A stretch of DNA of 57,891 bases. Origin: Verrucomicrobiota bacterium. GTDB lineage: Bacteria > Verrucomicrobiota > Verrucomicrobiia > Verrucomicrobiales > DEV007. How positions within the stretch are numbered: the first letter of the stretch is position 1; the number at the start of each line of letters is the position of its first letter. The position numbers and the translations under genes are program-made. Under the pieces are notes generated by a model. The model was not told the origin of the DNA, did not search any database, and was given only the letters and a program-made list of their open reading frames with translations. This document shows positions 37,101 through 46,171 of this stretch, in pieces. Location of the stretch: positions 1 through 57,891 of the forward strand of contig JAGWVU010000030.1 in assembly GCA_018970725.1 (NCBI GenBank), in the 5' to 3' direction.

Positions 37101-38262
37101 TTTCCTCATCGCCCAGGCCGGGCACCTCGCAACCCGAACCCTCGGCACCACACCGGGAAGCGACCCGGCCCCGAAAATCCGGGCGCTTTTCGAGGCCGCT
37201 TTGAACCGGCCGCCGAGCGATGCGGAATTGTCCGGGGCGCGGGAATTGCTCGGCATCGTCTCCGAACGGCACCGGGCGGACGCCTCCCGCCTCGGGGAGA
37301 TTCTCGCCGGGCGGCGTGCCGTCGAGTCGGACCTCGCCGTCCTCGTCGACCCGGTGCGCAAACGGCTCGAGGCGGAGCGGGCCGCCGCCTTTGCCTCCAG
37401 CCAGCAGCGGTCTCCGGGGTCCTCCGCCTCCCTCGACTTGCGCCCGGTCGCGCACTGGGATTTCCGACGGGGGACGGTCGATTCCATTTCCGCGATCCCC
37501 CTCGTCCTCGAAGGGACGGCGCGCGTGGAAAACGGGACCTTGGTGGTCGATGGCAACGGCCACGCCACCAGTGCTCCACTGCCCTTCGACCTCGGGGCCA
37601 AGACCCTTGAGGCGCGCCTTCAACTGGCCACCTTGGACCAGGGCGGCGGCGGGGTGCTCTCCGTGCAAACCATGGACGGTGTCCTCTTCGACAGCCTCGT
37701 ATTCGCGGAACGCCGCGGGAAGGAATGGCTCGCGGGCAGCAACTCGTTCGCCCGGACGCTCGACTTCAACGGCCCGGCGGAAACCGGGGCGGCCGGCACC
37801 GCGGTGCATCTGGTCCTCACCTATGCCGAAGACGGCACGATCCGCTGCTACCGCAACGGGGAACCTTGGGGAGACCCGATCCGCAAGGCCGGACTGCAAC
37901 CCTTTGCCAAAGGCCGCACCGAAGTCCTCTTCGGTCTCCGTCACGGGACGCAAGCCGGAAACGGAAGGGCCCTGCGCGGCCGCATTCTCGAGGGCCGCCT
38001 CTACGACCGCGCCCTCACCGCGGAAGAAGTCCGCTCCCTCTTCACCGGCGGTCCCGCCCCGGTCTCCCGTCAGGATGTCGATGCCGCCCTCGGCGCCTCC
38101 GGCCGCTCGGAGCAGCAACGGCTCGAAGCGTCTCTCCGGTCACTGCAGGCAGAGGCCGAGGCCCTGAAGGGATTCGGGGCCGATCTCGATCACGATGCCC
38201 GCGTCTGGCGCGACCTCGCCCATGCGATTTTCAATCTCAAGGAATTCATCTACCTCAAATAA
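34105..38262 (+). CDS. PSCyt1-PSCyt2-PSD1 protein with C-terminal LamG-like domain
   Basis: The 1385-residue exported protein has a signal sequence at about residues 24-43. PSCyt1 (about 48-140) contains the haem-binding motif CYECH near residue 63. PSCyt2/DUF1549 (about 190-400) contains the second motif CARCH near 382. A linker of about 400 residues is beta-rich. PSD1/DUF1553 spans about 810-1045 ([20 protein letters not shown]). A concanavalin/LamG-like domain (about 1112-1315) and a short helical end follow. This cytochrome-plus-PSD1 design is characteristic of Planctomycetota and Verrucomicrobiota, usually paired with a DUF1501 gene as here (16 bp downstream). It is presumed to be a periplasmic or surface redox protein in polymer degradation; no reaction is established. 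It is coupled to the upstream IclR gene by a 4-bp overlap. Confidence 0.92.
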   Translation: MKVHRMPFGSPPARSPGPAGFSKRGVPLVALLVGALASPLHAAPIPGARLEFFESRIRPILAQECYECHSEATKAKGGLLLDSREGWRKGGDSGPVIEPGQPEASLLLQSIRHEIDDLKMPKNGAKLDARVLDDFREWIAMGAPDPRDTAPSKGEAVKESDWAAVSARRAQWWSFRPVVNPPVPEVKGVDPSVDRFIRARLAREGLEPSPPADPRTLARRLAFQLTGLPPGGEETRAFAAESLRDPDSALRKLTETYLASPAFGERWARHWMDWIRYADTHGSEGDPVIPHAWRYRDYLVRAFNGDVPLDQLILEHFAGDLMEQPRVNPGLKLNESALGTAHLRMVFHGYSPTDALEERVRFTDDQINTVTKAFLGLTVSCARCHDHKFDAISQKDYYALFGIFTSTLPATIAVDAPGVLETNREELTALKKRIRKGIADRWLEGLPDQPEAWRSLPATSAPVGATSSATFLRDLLAAADRPGDLGRIWQDAVARVESAARDRAAFERTLTRRWNLADPAVYAAWSRHGEGMAAPLPSPAGAFAIAPSGPVVARILPSGAYSHLLSSRHRAVLASPPFDLDGEVEIHFRVAGDRSLSRYVVQHYPRGGLNHRVNDLNGGAWAWLKQDVSYWNGDRLHLELSTGGEAPVLVNDAERSWFGIREAVLLPKGSPAPPQGREEGLSALLTGDSSVPGDFPSAIIRIRSVLGHLIHSWGEGKALTDAQAILLDELLASGWFPNTPPQFSTDLAALVDRFRILESAIPPPTRAPGVWERPGINQPLFVRGDHKQPSETVPRRFLEAIDPAPYQTAGTGRLEFARDLVSEKNPFTARVLVNRVWHHLFGEGLVRTSDNFGRLGEAPSHPELLDHLAWRFRHEMGWSLKTLVRELVLTATWSQSGGPSPQAREKDPDNRLLASFPLRRLEAEAIRDSLLAVSGRLDRSLSGPPVNGDSPRRSLYLGVRRNDLNPLLTTFDFPMPASAVTRRDVTNVPAQSLTLLNDPFLIAQAGHLATRTLGTTPGSDPAPKIRALFEAALNRPPSDAELSGARELLGIVSERHRADASRLGEILAGRRAVESDLAVLVDPVRKRLEAERAAAFASSQQRSPGSSASLDLRPVAHWDFRRGTVDSISAIPLVLEGTARVENGTLVVDGNGHATSAPLPFDLGAKTLEARLQLATLDQGGGGVLSVQTMDGVLFDSLVFAERRGKEWLAGSNSFARTLDFNGPAETGAAGTAVHLVLTYAEDGTIRCYRNGEPWGDPIRKAGLQPFAKGRTEVLFGLRHGTQAGNGRALRGRILEGRLYDRALTAEEVRSLFTGGPAPVSRQDVDAALGASGRSEQQRLEASLRSLQAEAEALKGFGADLDHDARVWRDLAHAIFNLKEFIYLK

Positions 38263-38278
38263 ACCGGGCGCCCGAACC

Positions 38279-39703
38279 ATGACGAATCTCCCGCTCCCCC
38301 GTTCCCGCCGCGATCTTCTGCGCAACGCCTCGACCGGCTTCGGTCTCATGGCCCTGTCAGCCCTGCTCGGTTCCCCGGCCGCCGGAGCCACCCCGGGTGC
38401 CCGGACCAATCTCCGCCCCCGGGCCAGGCACGTGATCTTCTGTTACATGTCGGGAGGCGTCTCCCACCTCGATACCTTCGATCCCAAGCCAAAACTCCGC
38501 GAGCTTCACGGCCGCCCGATGCCGGTCAAGGTCGAGCGGACCCAGTTCAACAACAACGGCAACATCTTCGGCAGCCCCTTCGACTTCGCTCCCGGCGGCA
38601 AGAGTGGACTCCCCGTTTCCGACCTCTTCCCCCATCTGCGCCAACATTGCGCGGATGACCTCGCCGTGGTCCGTTCCATGACCAGCCCGGTCAACGAACA
38701 CGCCCAGGGAAATCTGTTTTTCCATACCGGATTCCCCTTCATCGGCCATCCTTCCGCCGGGGCCTGGACCTGCTACGGACTCGGCAGCGAGAACGCCAAC
38801 CTCCCCGGCTACGTCGTGCTCAAGAGCGGCGAGGCCGGCACACCCCACGGCGGCGTCGGCCAATGGAGCAGCGGATTCCTCCCCGCCCAGCATCAGGCAT
38901 CGGTCTTCAAGATCGATGCTTCCGATCCCGTGCCCAACATTCGCCCGAGGGAACAAGACGTCACCCAGCGGGCCCGCCTCGACTTCATCCGTGCCATCGA
39001 CCGCCAGTTCGCCGCGGCCACCCGGGCGGACGACGCCATCGAAGCCGCCATCCGCAACCATGAGACCGCCTACCGGATGCAATCCGCCGTGCCCGAACTT
39101 TGCGATCTCCGCGGGGAAACGGAAGCCACCAAACGCCTCTACGGATTCGAGGCCCGCAACCCCATGACCCGGGCCTACGCACGCCAGGCCCTCCTCGCCC
39201 GCCGCCTCGTGGAGCGGGGCGTGCGCTTCATCGAACTCACCTGCCTGCCCCAAAAACCGGGCGGGGATCAGGCCCCCAATCCCTGGGACCAACATGGCGG
39301 CCTCGAATCCGGGCACCGCAACATGTCGGAACAGGTCGATCAACCCATCGCCGGTCTCCTCGTTGATCTCAAACAACGCGGGCTCCTCAACGAAACCCTC
39401 GTCATCTGGGCCGGCGAGTTCGGCCGGACCCCCTTCTCCCAGGGGAGCAACGGACGCGACCACAACCCCTTCGCCTTCAGCATCTGGCTCGCCGGTGGCG
39501 GCACCAAGGGAGGGACGATCTACGGAGAGACCGATGAATTCGGTTATCATGTGGTCGACAGAAAAACGAGCGTCTTCGATCTCTGGGCCACCACCCTCCA
39601 CCTCCTCGGGGTCGATCACGAAAAACTCACCTACCGCTACGCCGGCCGGGACGTCCGCCTGACCGATGTCCACGGTGAGGTCTGGCAGGACTTGATCGCC
39701 TGA
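38279..39703 (+). CDS. DUF1501 protein, Tat-exported
   Basis: The 474-residue protein has a twin-arginine signal ([20 protein letters not shown]). The body follows the DUF1501 sulfatase-like pattern: [20 protein letters not shown] near the start, then [10 protein letters not shown] and [17 protein letters not shown], and a C-terminal [13 protein letters not shown]. Its fold is related to alkaline phosphatase/sulfatase enzymes, but the reaction is unknown. DUF1501 genes nearly always stand beside PSD1 genes, and this one is the partner of the preceding gene. The ATG at 38279 was chosen because it begins the Tat signal; the open frame extends upstream into the PSD1 gene. Confidence 0.93.
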   Translation: MTNLPLPRSRRDLLRNASTGFGLMALSALLGSPAAGATPGARTNLRPRARHVIFCYMSGGVSHLDTFDPKPKLRELHGRPMPVKVERTQFNNNGNIFGSPFDFAPGGKSGLPVSDLFPHLRQHCADDLAVVRSMTSPVNEHAQGNLFFHTGFPFIGHPSAGAWTCYGLGSENANLPGYVVLKSGEAGTPHGGVGQWSSGFLPAQHQASVFKIDASDPVPNIRPREQDVTQRARLDFIRAIDRQFAAATRADDAIEAAIRNHETAYRMQSAVPELCDLRGETEATKRLYGFEARNPMTRAYARQALLARRLVERGVRFIELTCLPQKPGGDQAPNPWDQHGGLESGHRNMSEQVDQPIAGLLVDLKQRGLLNETLVIWAGEFGRTPFSQGSNGRDHNPFAFSIWLAGGGTKGGTIYGETDEFGYHVVDRKTSVFDLWATTLHLLGVDHEKLTYRYAGRDVRLTDVHGEVWQDLIA

Positions 39704-39829
39704 GATTCTCCCGGGTTCTTCCGCGAGGTCGCATTTGTCGAGGATCGCGTCGCGAGGCGCGGGACAATCGGGTGATCCGCCCTTTTTCTTTGTCCATATT
39801 CCCCTTCTTCCAGGCACTGGCTTTTGACC

Positions 39830-42800
39830 ATGACTCCAAAAGCCTCCCTTCTCCCCGCCCTCCTCCTCTGCTTCCCCGGCAGCCCGGCCCTTCAGGCCCA
39901 GGAACCGCCGGCGGAATGGTTCAAGAAGTTGGACCGAAACGGCGACGGCCAAATCTCCCGTGAGGAGATGCCGAAACTTTTCGACCAACTCGATACCGAT
40001 CAGGACGGCATCGGCACCGTCGCCGAGGTCACCGCCCATTTTGCCAAGACACCGCGCCCGGCCCCGGCTCCTCCCATTGAACCCCCAGCGCGCGGCGCCC
40101 TCCCGGACACGGTGGAAAAACGGGCCGTCACGGTCTGGAGCGATGGCACCCGCATGGCGGGCGATCTCTATCTGCCGAAGAACCGCAAGGAAGGCGAGAA
40201 GCTGCCTGCCATCGTCTTTTGCGCGGGAACAGGCGGCACAAAAGGCGGCACGGGCGGGCGATTGGGGCCGATCTTTGCGGAGAAGGGCTATGTCGCCCTC
40301 GCTTTTGACTATCGCGGCTGGGGTGAGAGCGAGAGCCAGCTCATGGCCGTCGATTCGCAGCCGAAGCCGGACGAGAAGGGCGAGCTGACGATCAAGGTGA
40401 AGGCGCTGCGCTGGCAGATGAACTACACTGACCAGACCGAGGACATCCGCGCCGCGATCAGCTTCCTCGCGGGCGAGCCGTCGGTGGATCCGGAGCGCAT
40501 CGGCCTCATGGGCAGCAGCTACGGCGGCGGCCTCGTGACTTACATGGCGGGCACGGATCCCCGGGTGAAATGCGTCGTCGCGCAGGTGCCGGGGCTTGGG
40601 GGTGCGAATCGCGACCGCGCCCTCGCCGCCGCCTTCCGCCTGCACACTCAACAGGCCCGCGGCGAGGTGGAACCCGTGCCGCTGGAAACCGGCAAGATGA
40701 CCGGCAAGATGGCAAAATACGCCAACATGCGGACCAACCCGGCGAAGAGCATCGGCTTCAGCGCCCTCGAAGCCGCCGCGAAAATTGAAGTGCCAGCGCT
40801 CTTCGTCGTCGCGGAGAACGAGGAACTGAGCAACAACGAGGTCGTCGCCGAGGCGCAAAAGCAGATCGCCGCCCGGGGCGTGCCGTCAAAGTATCACGTC
40901 GTCAAAGGGATCACGCACTACGGCATCTACCGCGAAGGATTCGAGGAAGCCACCGCGCTCGAGATCGCATGGTTTGCGGAGCATTTGAAGGGGGCGGGGA
41001 AACCCGCAGCTTCGAATCTCGAAGAAAGCTTCAAGGCTCTCGATGCGGACAAGGGTGGAACACTCAGTGCGGAAGAGTTTGCGGCCATGAAACAAAGCAC
41101 GCCCTATTTTCGCGAGCATCCTGACCATTTGGAGCCCGCGTTCAAAAAGCTCGATGCGGATGCCGACGGTGCTTTGACGCTGGAAGAGTATCGGAACATC
41201 GCCAAGCCGCGCCAGAGCACGGGCGGCCAAGGCAAGGCCAAGAGCCCTCCAGCCGAGACAGACGCTCCGAAGGCATCTGCGGAGACTGCGCCGGAAAAGA
41301 GCGTGAAGTTTGCCGAGGCTGATCTCGCCTTCTTCGAGAAGAACATCCGCCCGGTGCTCATCAAGAGCTGCTACGAGTGCCACAGTGCCGAGGCTGACAA
41401 GCTCAAAGCCGGGCTGGCGCTGGATGCGCGCGATGCGTTGCTGAAGGGAGGCGATAGCGGGCCGGCCGTGATGCTGGGAAAGCCGGAGGAGAGCCTGCTC
41501 ATCAAGTCGCTGCGGCATGATGATCCCGATTTGAAGATGCCGCCGGACAAGCACGGCGGAAAGCTGAGCGAGGCGGTGATCGCGAACTTTACCGAATGGG
41601 TGAAACGCGGTGTGCCGATGCCGGAAGGTCAGGCGGTGGCGGTGGAACAGAAGATGGAGGCGCGGATGGATCATTGGGCGTTCCAGCCGGTGAAGGACTC
41701 GGCCGCTCCAGCGGTGAAGAATACGAACTGGCCGCGCACGGAGGTGGATCGCTTCGTTTTGGCGGAGTTGGAGAAAAAGGACCTCGCGCCCGTGGCGGAT
41801 GCCGAGCCTGCGGCGCTGCTTCGTCGCGTGCATCTCGACCTGACCGGCCTGCCGCCAACGGCGGAGCAGGTGACGGCTTTTCTCGCGGCACCGAGCGAGT
41901 CGCGGATCGAAGGTGTGATCGATGAACTCATGAAGTCGCCGCAGTTCGGCGAGCGGTGGGGGCGTCACTGGCTGGATGTGGCACGCTATGCGGAGAGCAG
42001 CGGCAAGGAGACGGACTTCGCCTATCCACAAGCATGGCGGTATCGCGATTATGTCATCAAGGCATTCAATCAAGACATGCCGTTTGATCAGTTCATCCGC
42101 GAGCAGATCGCGGGCGATTTGCTTGAGTATCGCGATGACAAGGAGCGGGCGGAGTTGCTCATCGCGACCGGTTTCCTCGCCATCGGGCCGAAGTCGCACA
42201 TCGAAAAGAATCCGCTCCAATTTGAGATGGATGTGGTGGACGAGCAGATCGACACCGTCAGCCAGGCTTTCCTCGGTCTAACGGCGGCCTGCGCCCGCTG
42301 CCATGATCACAAATATGATCCCGTCTCGCAGCGCGACTACTACGCGCTGGCAGGCATTTTCCGCAGCACGGACACGAAGTTTGGCACGGTCGAGATGGTG
42401 CAGAACAACAACGCCGGAACGCTCGTGCCGCTGTCCGCAGGTGCGGGCCAGCCCAATGCCCTGAAAACCCTCACAACCCCCGAGCGGAGCAAGCTGGAAA
42501 AAGCCATCGCTCAGAAATCCGCCCGCCTCGCCGAACTTACGAAGCAACGCATGTTTGCCTCGTCCGAGTTTGTGCAGACGCGGCTGCGGCTCGCCACGGA
42601 CAAGGCTCACCTCGCCGCCTATGAAGCCGACGGCACGCCGAAGCAGTTCGTGACATGCGTTCTGGAGCGCGAGAAGCCGCGCGACTCCGCGCTGCTCATC
42701 CGGGGTGAGGTGCAAAAGCCCGGCGACATGGTGCCGCGTGGCCTGCCGATGCTCGCGAAGACCCGTAGCACGATCTCCAGCGGCAGCGGACGCAAGGAAC

Positions 42801-43630
42801 TCGCCTCATGGATCTCCTCGCCGGACAATCCGCTCACCGCCCGCGTGATCGTGAACCGCGTGTGGCTGCATCTTTTCGGCCAAGGCATCGTCACCACGCC
42901 CGACAACTTCGGCTTGTCAGGACAAGCCCCCACGCATCCCGCGCTGCTCGATCATCTCGCCACTCGCTTTGTCCTAGAAGACTGGTCGGTGAAAAAACTC
43001 ATCCGCGAGCTGATGACGAGCCATGTCTATGCGCTAAGCACCGCGCATGACGCGAAGAACTTCGAGGCCGATCCAGACAACACGCTGCTCTGGCGCATGT
43101 CGCCGCGCCGACTCGATGCCGAGTCCATCCGCGATGCCATGCTGCTCACTGCCGGCAAGCTCGACCTCCGCCCGCCCGCTGGCAGCGCCGTGGGAGCCTT
43201 CGGCGAAGGCTATGCCGTTGGCGCAAACACACGCATGATCGATCAGGTTTCGCCGCATCGCTCCGTGTATCTGCCGGTGGTGCGCAATTTGCCCCTGGAG
43301 TCGCTCACGCTCTTCGATATGCCACCCGGAAGCATCGTCACCGGCCAGCGCCCGCAGACCACCGTGCCCGCGCAGTCGCTCTACCTCATGAATAGCCCCT
43401 ACGTGCTCAAAGCCGCCGAGTTCGCCGCCCAACGCCTCCTCACCGACCGCCCGACGAGCGAGCCGCACCGCGTGAAGCTCGCCTACGAGCGCATCTTCAA
43501 CCGCCCGCCGACTGATGCCGAAATCGAAGCCGCGCTCAAGTTTGTGAAAACGAAACCCGATGCCGCGAAAGGCTGGGCCGCCCTCTGCCAGAGCCTCTGG
43601 GCGAGCCATGAGTTTTTGGCTCGCAGCTAA
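39830..43630 (+). CDS. Fusion protein: EF-hands, alpha/beta hydrolase, PSCyt1-PSCyt2-PSD1
   Basis: The 1266-residue exported protein has an unusual order of domains. After a signal peptide (to about residue 24) comes an EF-hand pair (about 33-70; DRNGDGQISREE, DTDQDGIGTV). An alpha/beta hydrolase follows (about 95-385), with nucleophile elbow GSSYGG near 228 and KGITHYG for the histidine. A second EF-hand pair (about 395-455; DADKGGTLSAEE, DADADGALTLEE) and a low-complexity linker lead to PSCyt1 with CYECH near 514, PSCyt2 with CARCH near 821, and PSD1 (about 960-1225). Both haem motifs are intact. The hydrolase and PSD1 parts are normally separate genes. The gene opens the ten-gene exported operon, although its usual DUF1501 partner is five genes downstream. 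The ATG at 39830 begins the signal peptide. Confidence 0.88.
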   Translation: MTPKASLLPALLLCFPGSPALQAQEPPAEWFKKLDRNGDGQISREEMPKLFDQLDTDQDGIGTVAEVTAHFAKTPRPAPAPPIEPPARGALPDTVEKRAVTVWSDGTRMAGDLYLPKNRKEGEKLPAIVFCAGTGGTKGGTGGRLGPIFAEKGYVALAFDYRGWGESESQLMAVDSQPKPDEKGELTIKVKALRWQMNYTDQTEDIRAAISFLAGEPSVDPERIGLMGSSYGGGLVTYMAGTDPRVKCVVAQVPGLGGANRDRALAAAFRLHTQQARGEVEPVPLETGKMTGKMAKYANMRTNPAKSIGFSALEAAAKIEVPALFVVAENEELSNNEVVAEAQKQIAARGVPSKYHVVKGITHYGIYREGFEEATALEIAWFAEHLKGAGKPAASNLEESFKALDADKGGTLSAEEFAAMKQSTPYFREHPDHLEPAFKKLDADADGALTLEEYRNIAKPRQSTGGQGKAKSPPAETDAPKASAETAPEKSVKFAEADLAFFEKNIRPVLIKSCYECHSAEADKLKAGLALDARDALLKGGDSGPAVMLGKPEESLLIKSLRHDDPDLKMPPDKHGGKLSEAVIANFTEWVKRGVPMPEGQAVAVEQKMEARMDHWAFQPVKDSAAPAVKNTNWPRTEVDRFVLAELEKKDLAPVADAEPAALLRRVHLDLTGLPPTAEQVTAFLAAPSESRIEGVIDELMKSPQFGERWGRHWLDVARYAESSGKETDFAYPQAWRYRDYVIKAFNQDMPFDQFIREQIAGDLLEYRDDKERAELLIATGFLAIGPKSHIEKNPLQFEMDVVDEQIDTVSQAFLGLTAACARCHDHKYDPVSQRDYYALAGIFRSTDTKFGTVEMVQNNNAGTLVPLSAGAGQPNALKTLTTPERSKLEKAIAQKSARLAELTKQRMFASSEFVQTRLRLATDKAHLAAYEADGTPKQFVTCVLEREKPRDSALLIRGEVQKPGDMVPRGLPMLAKTRSTISSGSGRKELASWISSPDNPLTARVIVNRVWLHLFGQGIVTTPDNFGLSGQAPTHPALLDHLATRFVLEDWSVKKLIRELMTSHVYALSTAHDAKNFEADPDNTLLWRMSPRRLDAESIRDAMLLTAGKLDLRPPAGSAVGAFGEGYAVGANTRMIDQVSPHRSVYLPVVRNLPLESLTLFDMPPGSIVTGQRPQTTVPAQSLYLMNSPYVLKAAEFAAQRLLTDRPTSEPHRVKLAYERIFNRPPTDAEIEAALKFVKTKPDAAKGWAALCQSLWASHEFLARS

Positions 43631-43675
43631 ACCGAACCTTCACACCACATTGACTCCATTTCTCCGATTTCTCCG

Positions 43676-43691
43676 AAACTCCACCTCTCCA
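43676..43691 (+). repeat. 16-base leader motif, copy 1
   Basis: AAACTCCACCTCTCCA lies 23 bases before the pyruvyl-transferase-like start. It recurs with a single change at 52484-52499, before the DUF1501 start of the same operon. Confidence 0.35.
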
Positions 43692-43714
43692 GTTCCCGTC
43701 TTTTAACGTCGCGA

Positions 43715-45064
43715 ATGAACAACGTAAAAAAAACTCTCTCACTCCTCACCGCCCTGCTGCTCGTGCCGCTGGCTGCGCTGCACGCGGATGAGCCGCCGCA
43801 CATCCTCATTCGTGAGGCATTGCAGTTTGAGAACATCGGTGACAGCGGGCGCGTGCCGGGGACGATCCGGCAGCTTTATCAATACCTGCCGGAGGCGACG
43901 GTCACGCTCTGGCCGTGGCAGCTTCATGAGCGCGAGCGGGAGATGCTGACGCATGCTTTTCCAAAGCTGCACATCGCCAGCGGCGAGGTGGATGATGCGG
44001 GCCATGCCTCCACACCGGAACTCGCCGCCGCGTGGAAGGACGCGGACATTTTCATCACTCCGGCACGTCATGCGAAGACCTTTCAGGCCTGGGCGAAGAC
44101 GGGGCGGCCGTATGGCTTCTTCGGCTCGCACTTCGATCCCATCAGCGGACGCACCTCGCTGCGGGATGGCGGCACGTTGGAGAAATTGCGCGAGGCGATC
44201 ACGAAACTGCCAGCGGACCATTTCGACGGTCACTACAAGTCGCGCGAGGTCTATGACGGCGCGTCCTTCATCTTCGCACGCGACACCTATTCGCTCCTGT
44301 ATTTGCAGGGGCAAAAGCTGCGCACGCCCATCGTCGAGTTCGGCCTCGATGGCACGTTTGGCATCGCCGTGCGCGATGAAGCCCGCGCCACACGCTGGCT
44401 GAAACGCATCGGCGCGGAGCAGGGGAAATTCATCTGCGTGCTGCCTCGCCTGCGCTATACGCCTTACTACCGCGTGAAGGATCTGCCTCGCGACGAGGGC
44501 GACTACGAGATCGATGCCATCAACGCCAAACACGCCGCTGCCGACCACGCACCGCTGCGCGACCTCATCACGCTCTACGCCCGCGAAACCGGCCACAAGG
44601 TGCTGCTCTGCCCCGAGATGACTTACGAGATCACCGTGGCAAAGGAGCACCTCTTTGACCCACTGCCCGCCGACGTGAAACCGCACGTCATCTGGCGCGA
44701 CACCTTCTGGCTCGCCGACGAAGCCGCGTCCGTCTATGCCCGCGCCACCGCGATCGTTAGCGCCGAGTGCCACTCGCCCATCATTGCACTCTCCCAAGGC
44801 ACGCCCGCCTTCTACGTCCGCAATCCGCCCGACACGGTGAAAGCGCAGATGTTCCGCGACCTCGGCCTCACGGATTGGGTCTTCGAGAGCCATCAAACCA
44901 CCGGCCAGCAGCTCTGGAAAAAACTCAAGCCCATCCACGAAAACCGCGCTGCCGGTCGGGCGAAAGTGCAGGCTGCGATGCAGCGAGCCACCGATATCCA
45001 GAAGCGCATGGTCGAGGTCGTCGCCGATGCGGTGGCGAAACATCAGGCGAAGGCCTCGCGATGA
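43715..45064 (+). CDS. Polysaccharide pyruvyl transferase family protein with signal peptide
   Basis: The 449-residue protein belongs to PF04230. The family core appears as HILIREALQFENIGDSG at the N-terminal end, a central QGKFICVLPRLRYTP, and the diagnostic end ATAIVSAECHSPIIALSQGT followed by PAFYV and FRDLGLTDWVFE. Known members move pyruvyl groups from phosphoenolpyruvate to sugars in the cytoplasm. Here the first 24 residues (KKTLSLLTALLLVPLAALHA) are a good signal peptide, so the protein appears exported, where phosphoenolpyruvate is not available. It may act on a pyruvylated or sialylated glycan or merely bind one. It overlaps the next gene (ATGA) and lies 84 bp after the fusion gene. 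Confidence 0.82.
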   Translation: MNNVKKTLSLLTALLLVPLAALHADEPPHILIREALQFENIGDSGRVPGTIRQLYQYLPEATVTLWPWQLHEREREMLTHAFPKLHIASGEVDDAGHASTPELAAAWKDADIFITPARHAKTFQAWAKTGRPYGFFGSHFDPISGRTSLRDGGTLEKLREAITKLPADHFDGHYKSREVYDGASFIFARDTYSLLYLQGQKLRTPIVEFGLDGTFGIAVRDEARATRWLKRIGAEQGKFICVLPRLRYTPYYRVKDLPRDEGDYEIDAINAKHAAADHAPLRDLITLYARETGHKVLLCPEMTYEITVAKEHLFDPLPADVKPHVIWRDTFWLADEAASVYARATAIVSAECHSPIIALSQGTPAFYVRNPPDTVKAQMFRDLGLTDWVFESHQTTGQQLWKKLKPIHENRAAGRAKVQAAMQRATDIQKRMVEVVADAVAKHQAKASR

Positions 45065-46161
45065 AACACACCCTGCTTCTCACCCTTTTGGATTCAATGA
45101 CTCAACCCATGAAGCGACTTTCCCTCGTCACCACTCTTCTGGCTGCTTCTCTCCATGCTGCTGACATACCCGCCATCCAGATCACCGACCGCACGGTCGT
45201 CTTCACGCACACGAGCACGGACCCGAAGGATCCGGCGAACACCTCAGGCTACAATCTCGGGCCGAGCATCGCGGTGCTGCCGGATGGGCGGTTGATGGCG
45301 GCTTGGTTTTCGTCGCCATCGGAGGGCGCGGAGTCGCAGCGCATCGTGCAGGCGTTTTCAACAGATCAAGGCCGCACCTGGGGCGAGGCTACGGTCTTGC
45401 AGGACTTCGTGGGCCGGGCGGATTTTGATCCGGTGCTGTTCGTGGCCGGGAACGAGACCTTTCTCTTCTTCTCCGCCTTCAATCCGCAGATCGACATTTA
45501 CTTCCGCCGCAGCAGCGACTCCGCGAAGACATGGACCGAGCCGGTGAAGCTGAACCAGCCGAACCAGACCACTCGGTCCAACGGCATCCGCCTCTCCTCG
45601 GGCGAACTCCTCGTCCCGCTGCACCTGCGCGGCACGAAGGCTGGCGGCGTGTTGAAATCGAGCGATGGCGGCAAGACCTGGACGCGATTCGGCGCGGTGG
45701 CGAATCCCGAAGGACAAGGTGGCGAGCCGACGATCGCGGAGACAAAATCCGGCGTGGTCCACATGATTTTGCGCACCAAGGACGGCCAGCTCTGGCGCTC
45801 CATCAGCCGCGACAAAGGCGAAACCTGGAGCGCGACTGAGAAGACCGGACTCACGGCCACATCGAGCGCCAGTCACCTGCTTTGCACCCGAGATGGCATC
45901 CTCGTCCTCACCTCCAATCCCGGCCCTGTTCCACTGCGCTTCCCTTTGCTACTCCGCACCTCACACGATGAAGGAAAGACCTGGAGCGAGCCCACGCTGC
46001 TCGCCGACCGCCCTGCAAAAGTCGGTGGCTGGTCCACGTGCTACCCCAGTTTGACAGAGCTTCCCGACGGCACGCTCGTCGCCCTCTGGGCACAGATCAA
46101 AAGTTCGACCGGTGAGCTGTATGGCGACATTCACTCGGCACGGATCACACTGAAAGACTGA
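45061..46161 (+). CDS. Exported sialidase-like (BNR repeat) protein
   Basis: The 366-residue protein is built on a six-bladed sialidase propeller. Five Asp-box repeats are visible: STDQGRTW, SSDSAKTW, SSDGGKTW, SRDKGETW and SHDEGKTW. The usual sialidase RIP motif is not evident, so true sialidase activity is unproven. The ATG at 45061 overlaps the upstream stop; a later ATG at 45109 gives a textbook signal peptide (MKRLSLVTTLLAASLHA) and may be the real start. It is 10 bp before the beta-helix gene. The likely role is hydrolysis or binding of an acidic sugar in the extracellular glycan programme. Confidence 0.85.
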   Translation: MKHTLLLTLLDSMTQPMKRLSLVTTLLAASLHAADIPAIQITDRTVVFTHTSTDPKDPANTSGYNLGPSIAVLPDGRLMAAWFSSPSEGAESQRIVQAFSTDQGRTWGEATVLQDFVGRADFDPVLFVAGNETFLFFSAFNPQIDIYFRRSSDSAKTWTEPVKLNQPNQTTRSNGIRLSSGELLVPLHLRGTKAGGVLKSSDGGKTWTRFGAVANPEGQGGEPTIAETKSGVVHMILRTKDGQLWRSISRDKGETWSATEKTGLTATSSASHLLCTRDGILVLTSNPGPVPLRFPLLLRTSHDEGKTWSEPTLLADRPAKVGGWSTCYPSLTELPDGTLVALWAQIKSSTGELYGDIHSARITLKD

Positions 46162-46171
46162 ACTCCATTTT

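Noticed and set aside
36022-38118. Long minus-strand open frame opposite the first PSD1 gene
   Set aside because: Gly/Glu-rich antisense translation with no family features, lying within a well-supported PSD1 gene.
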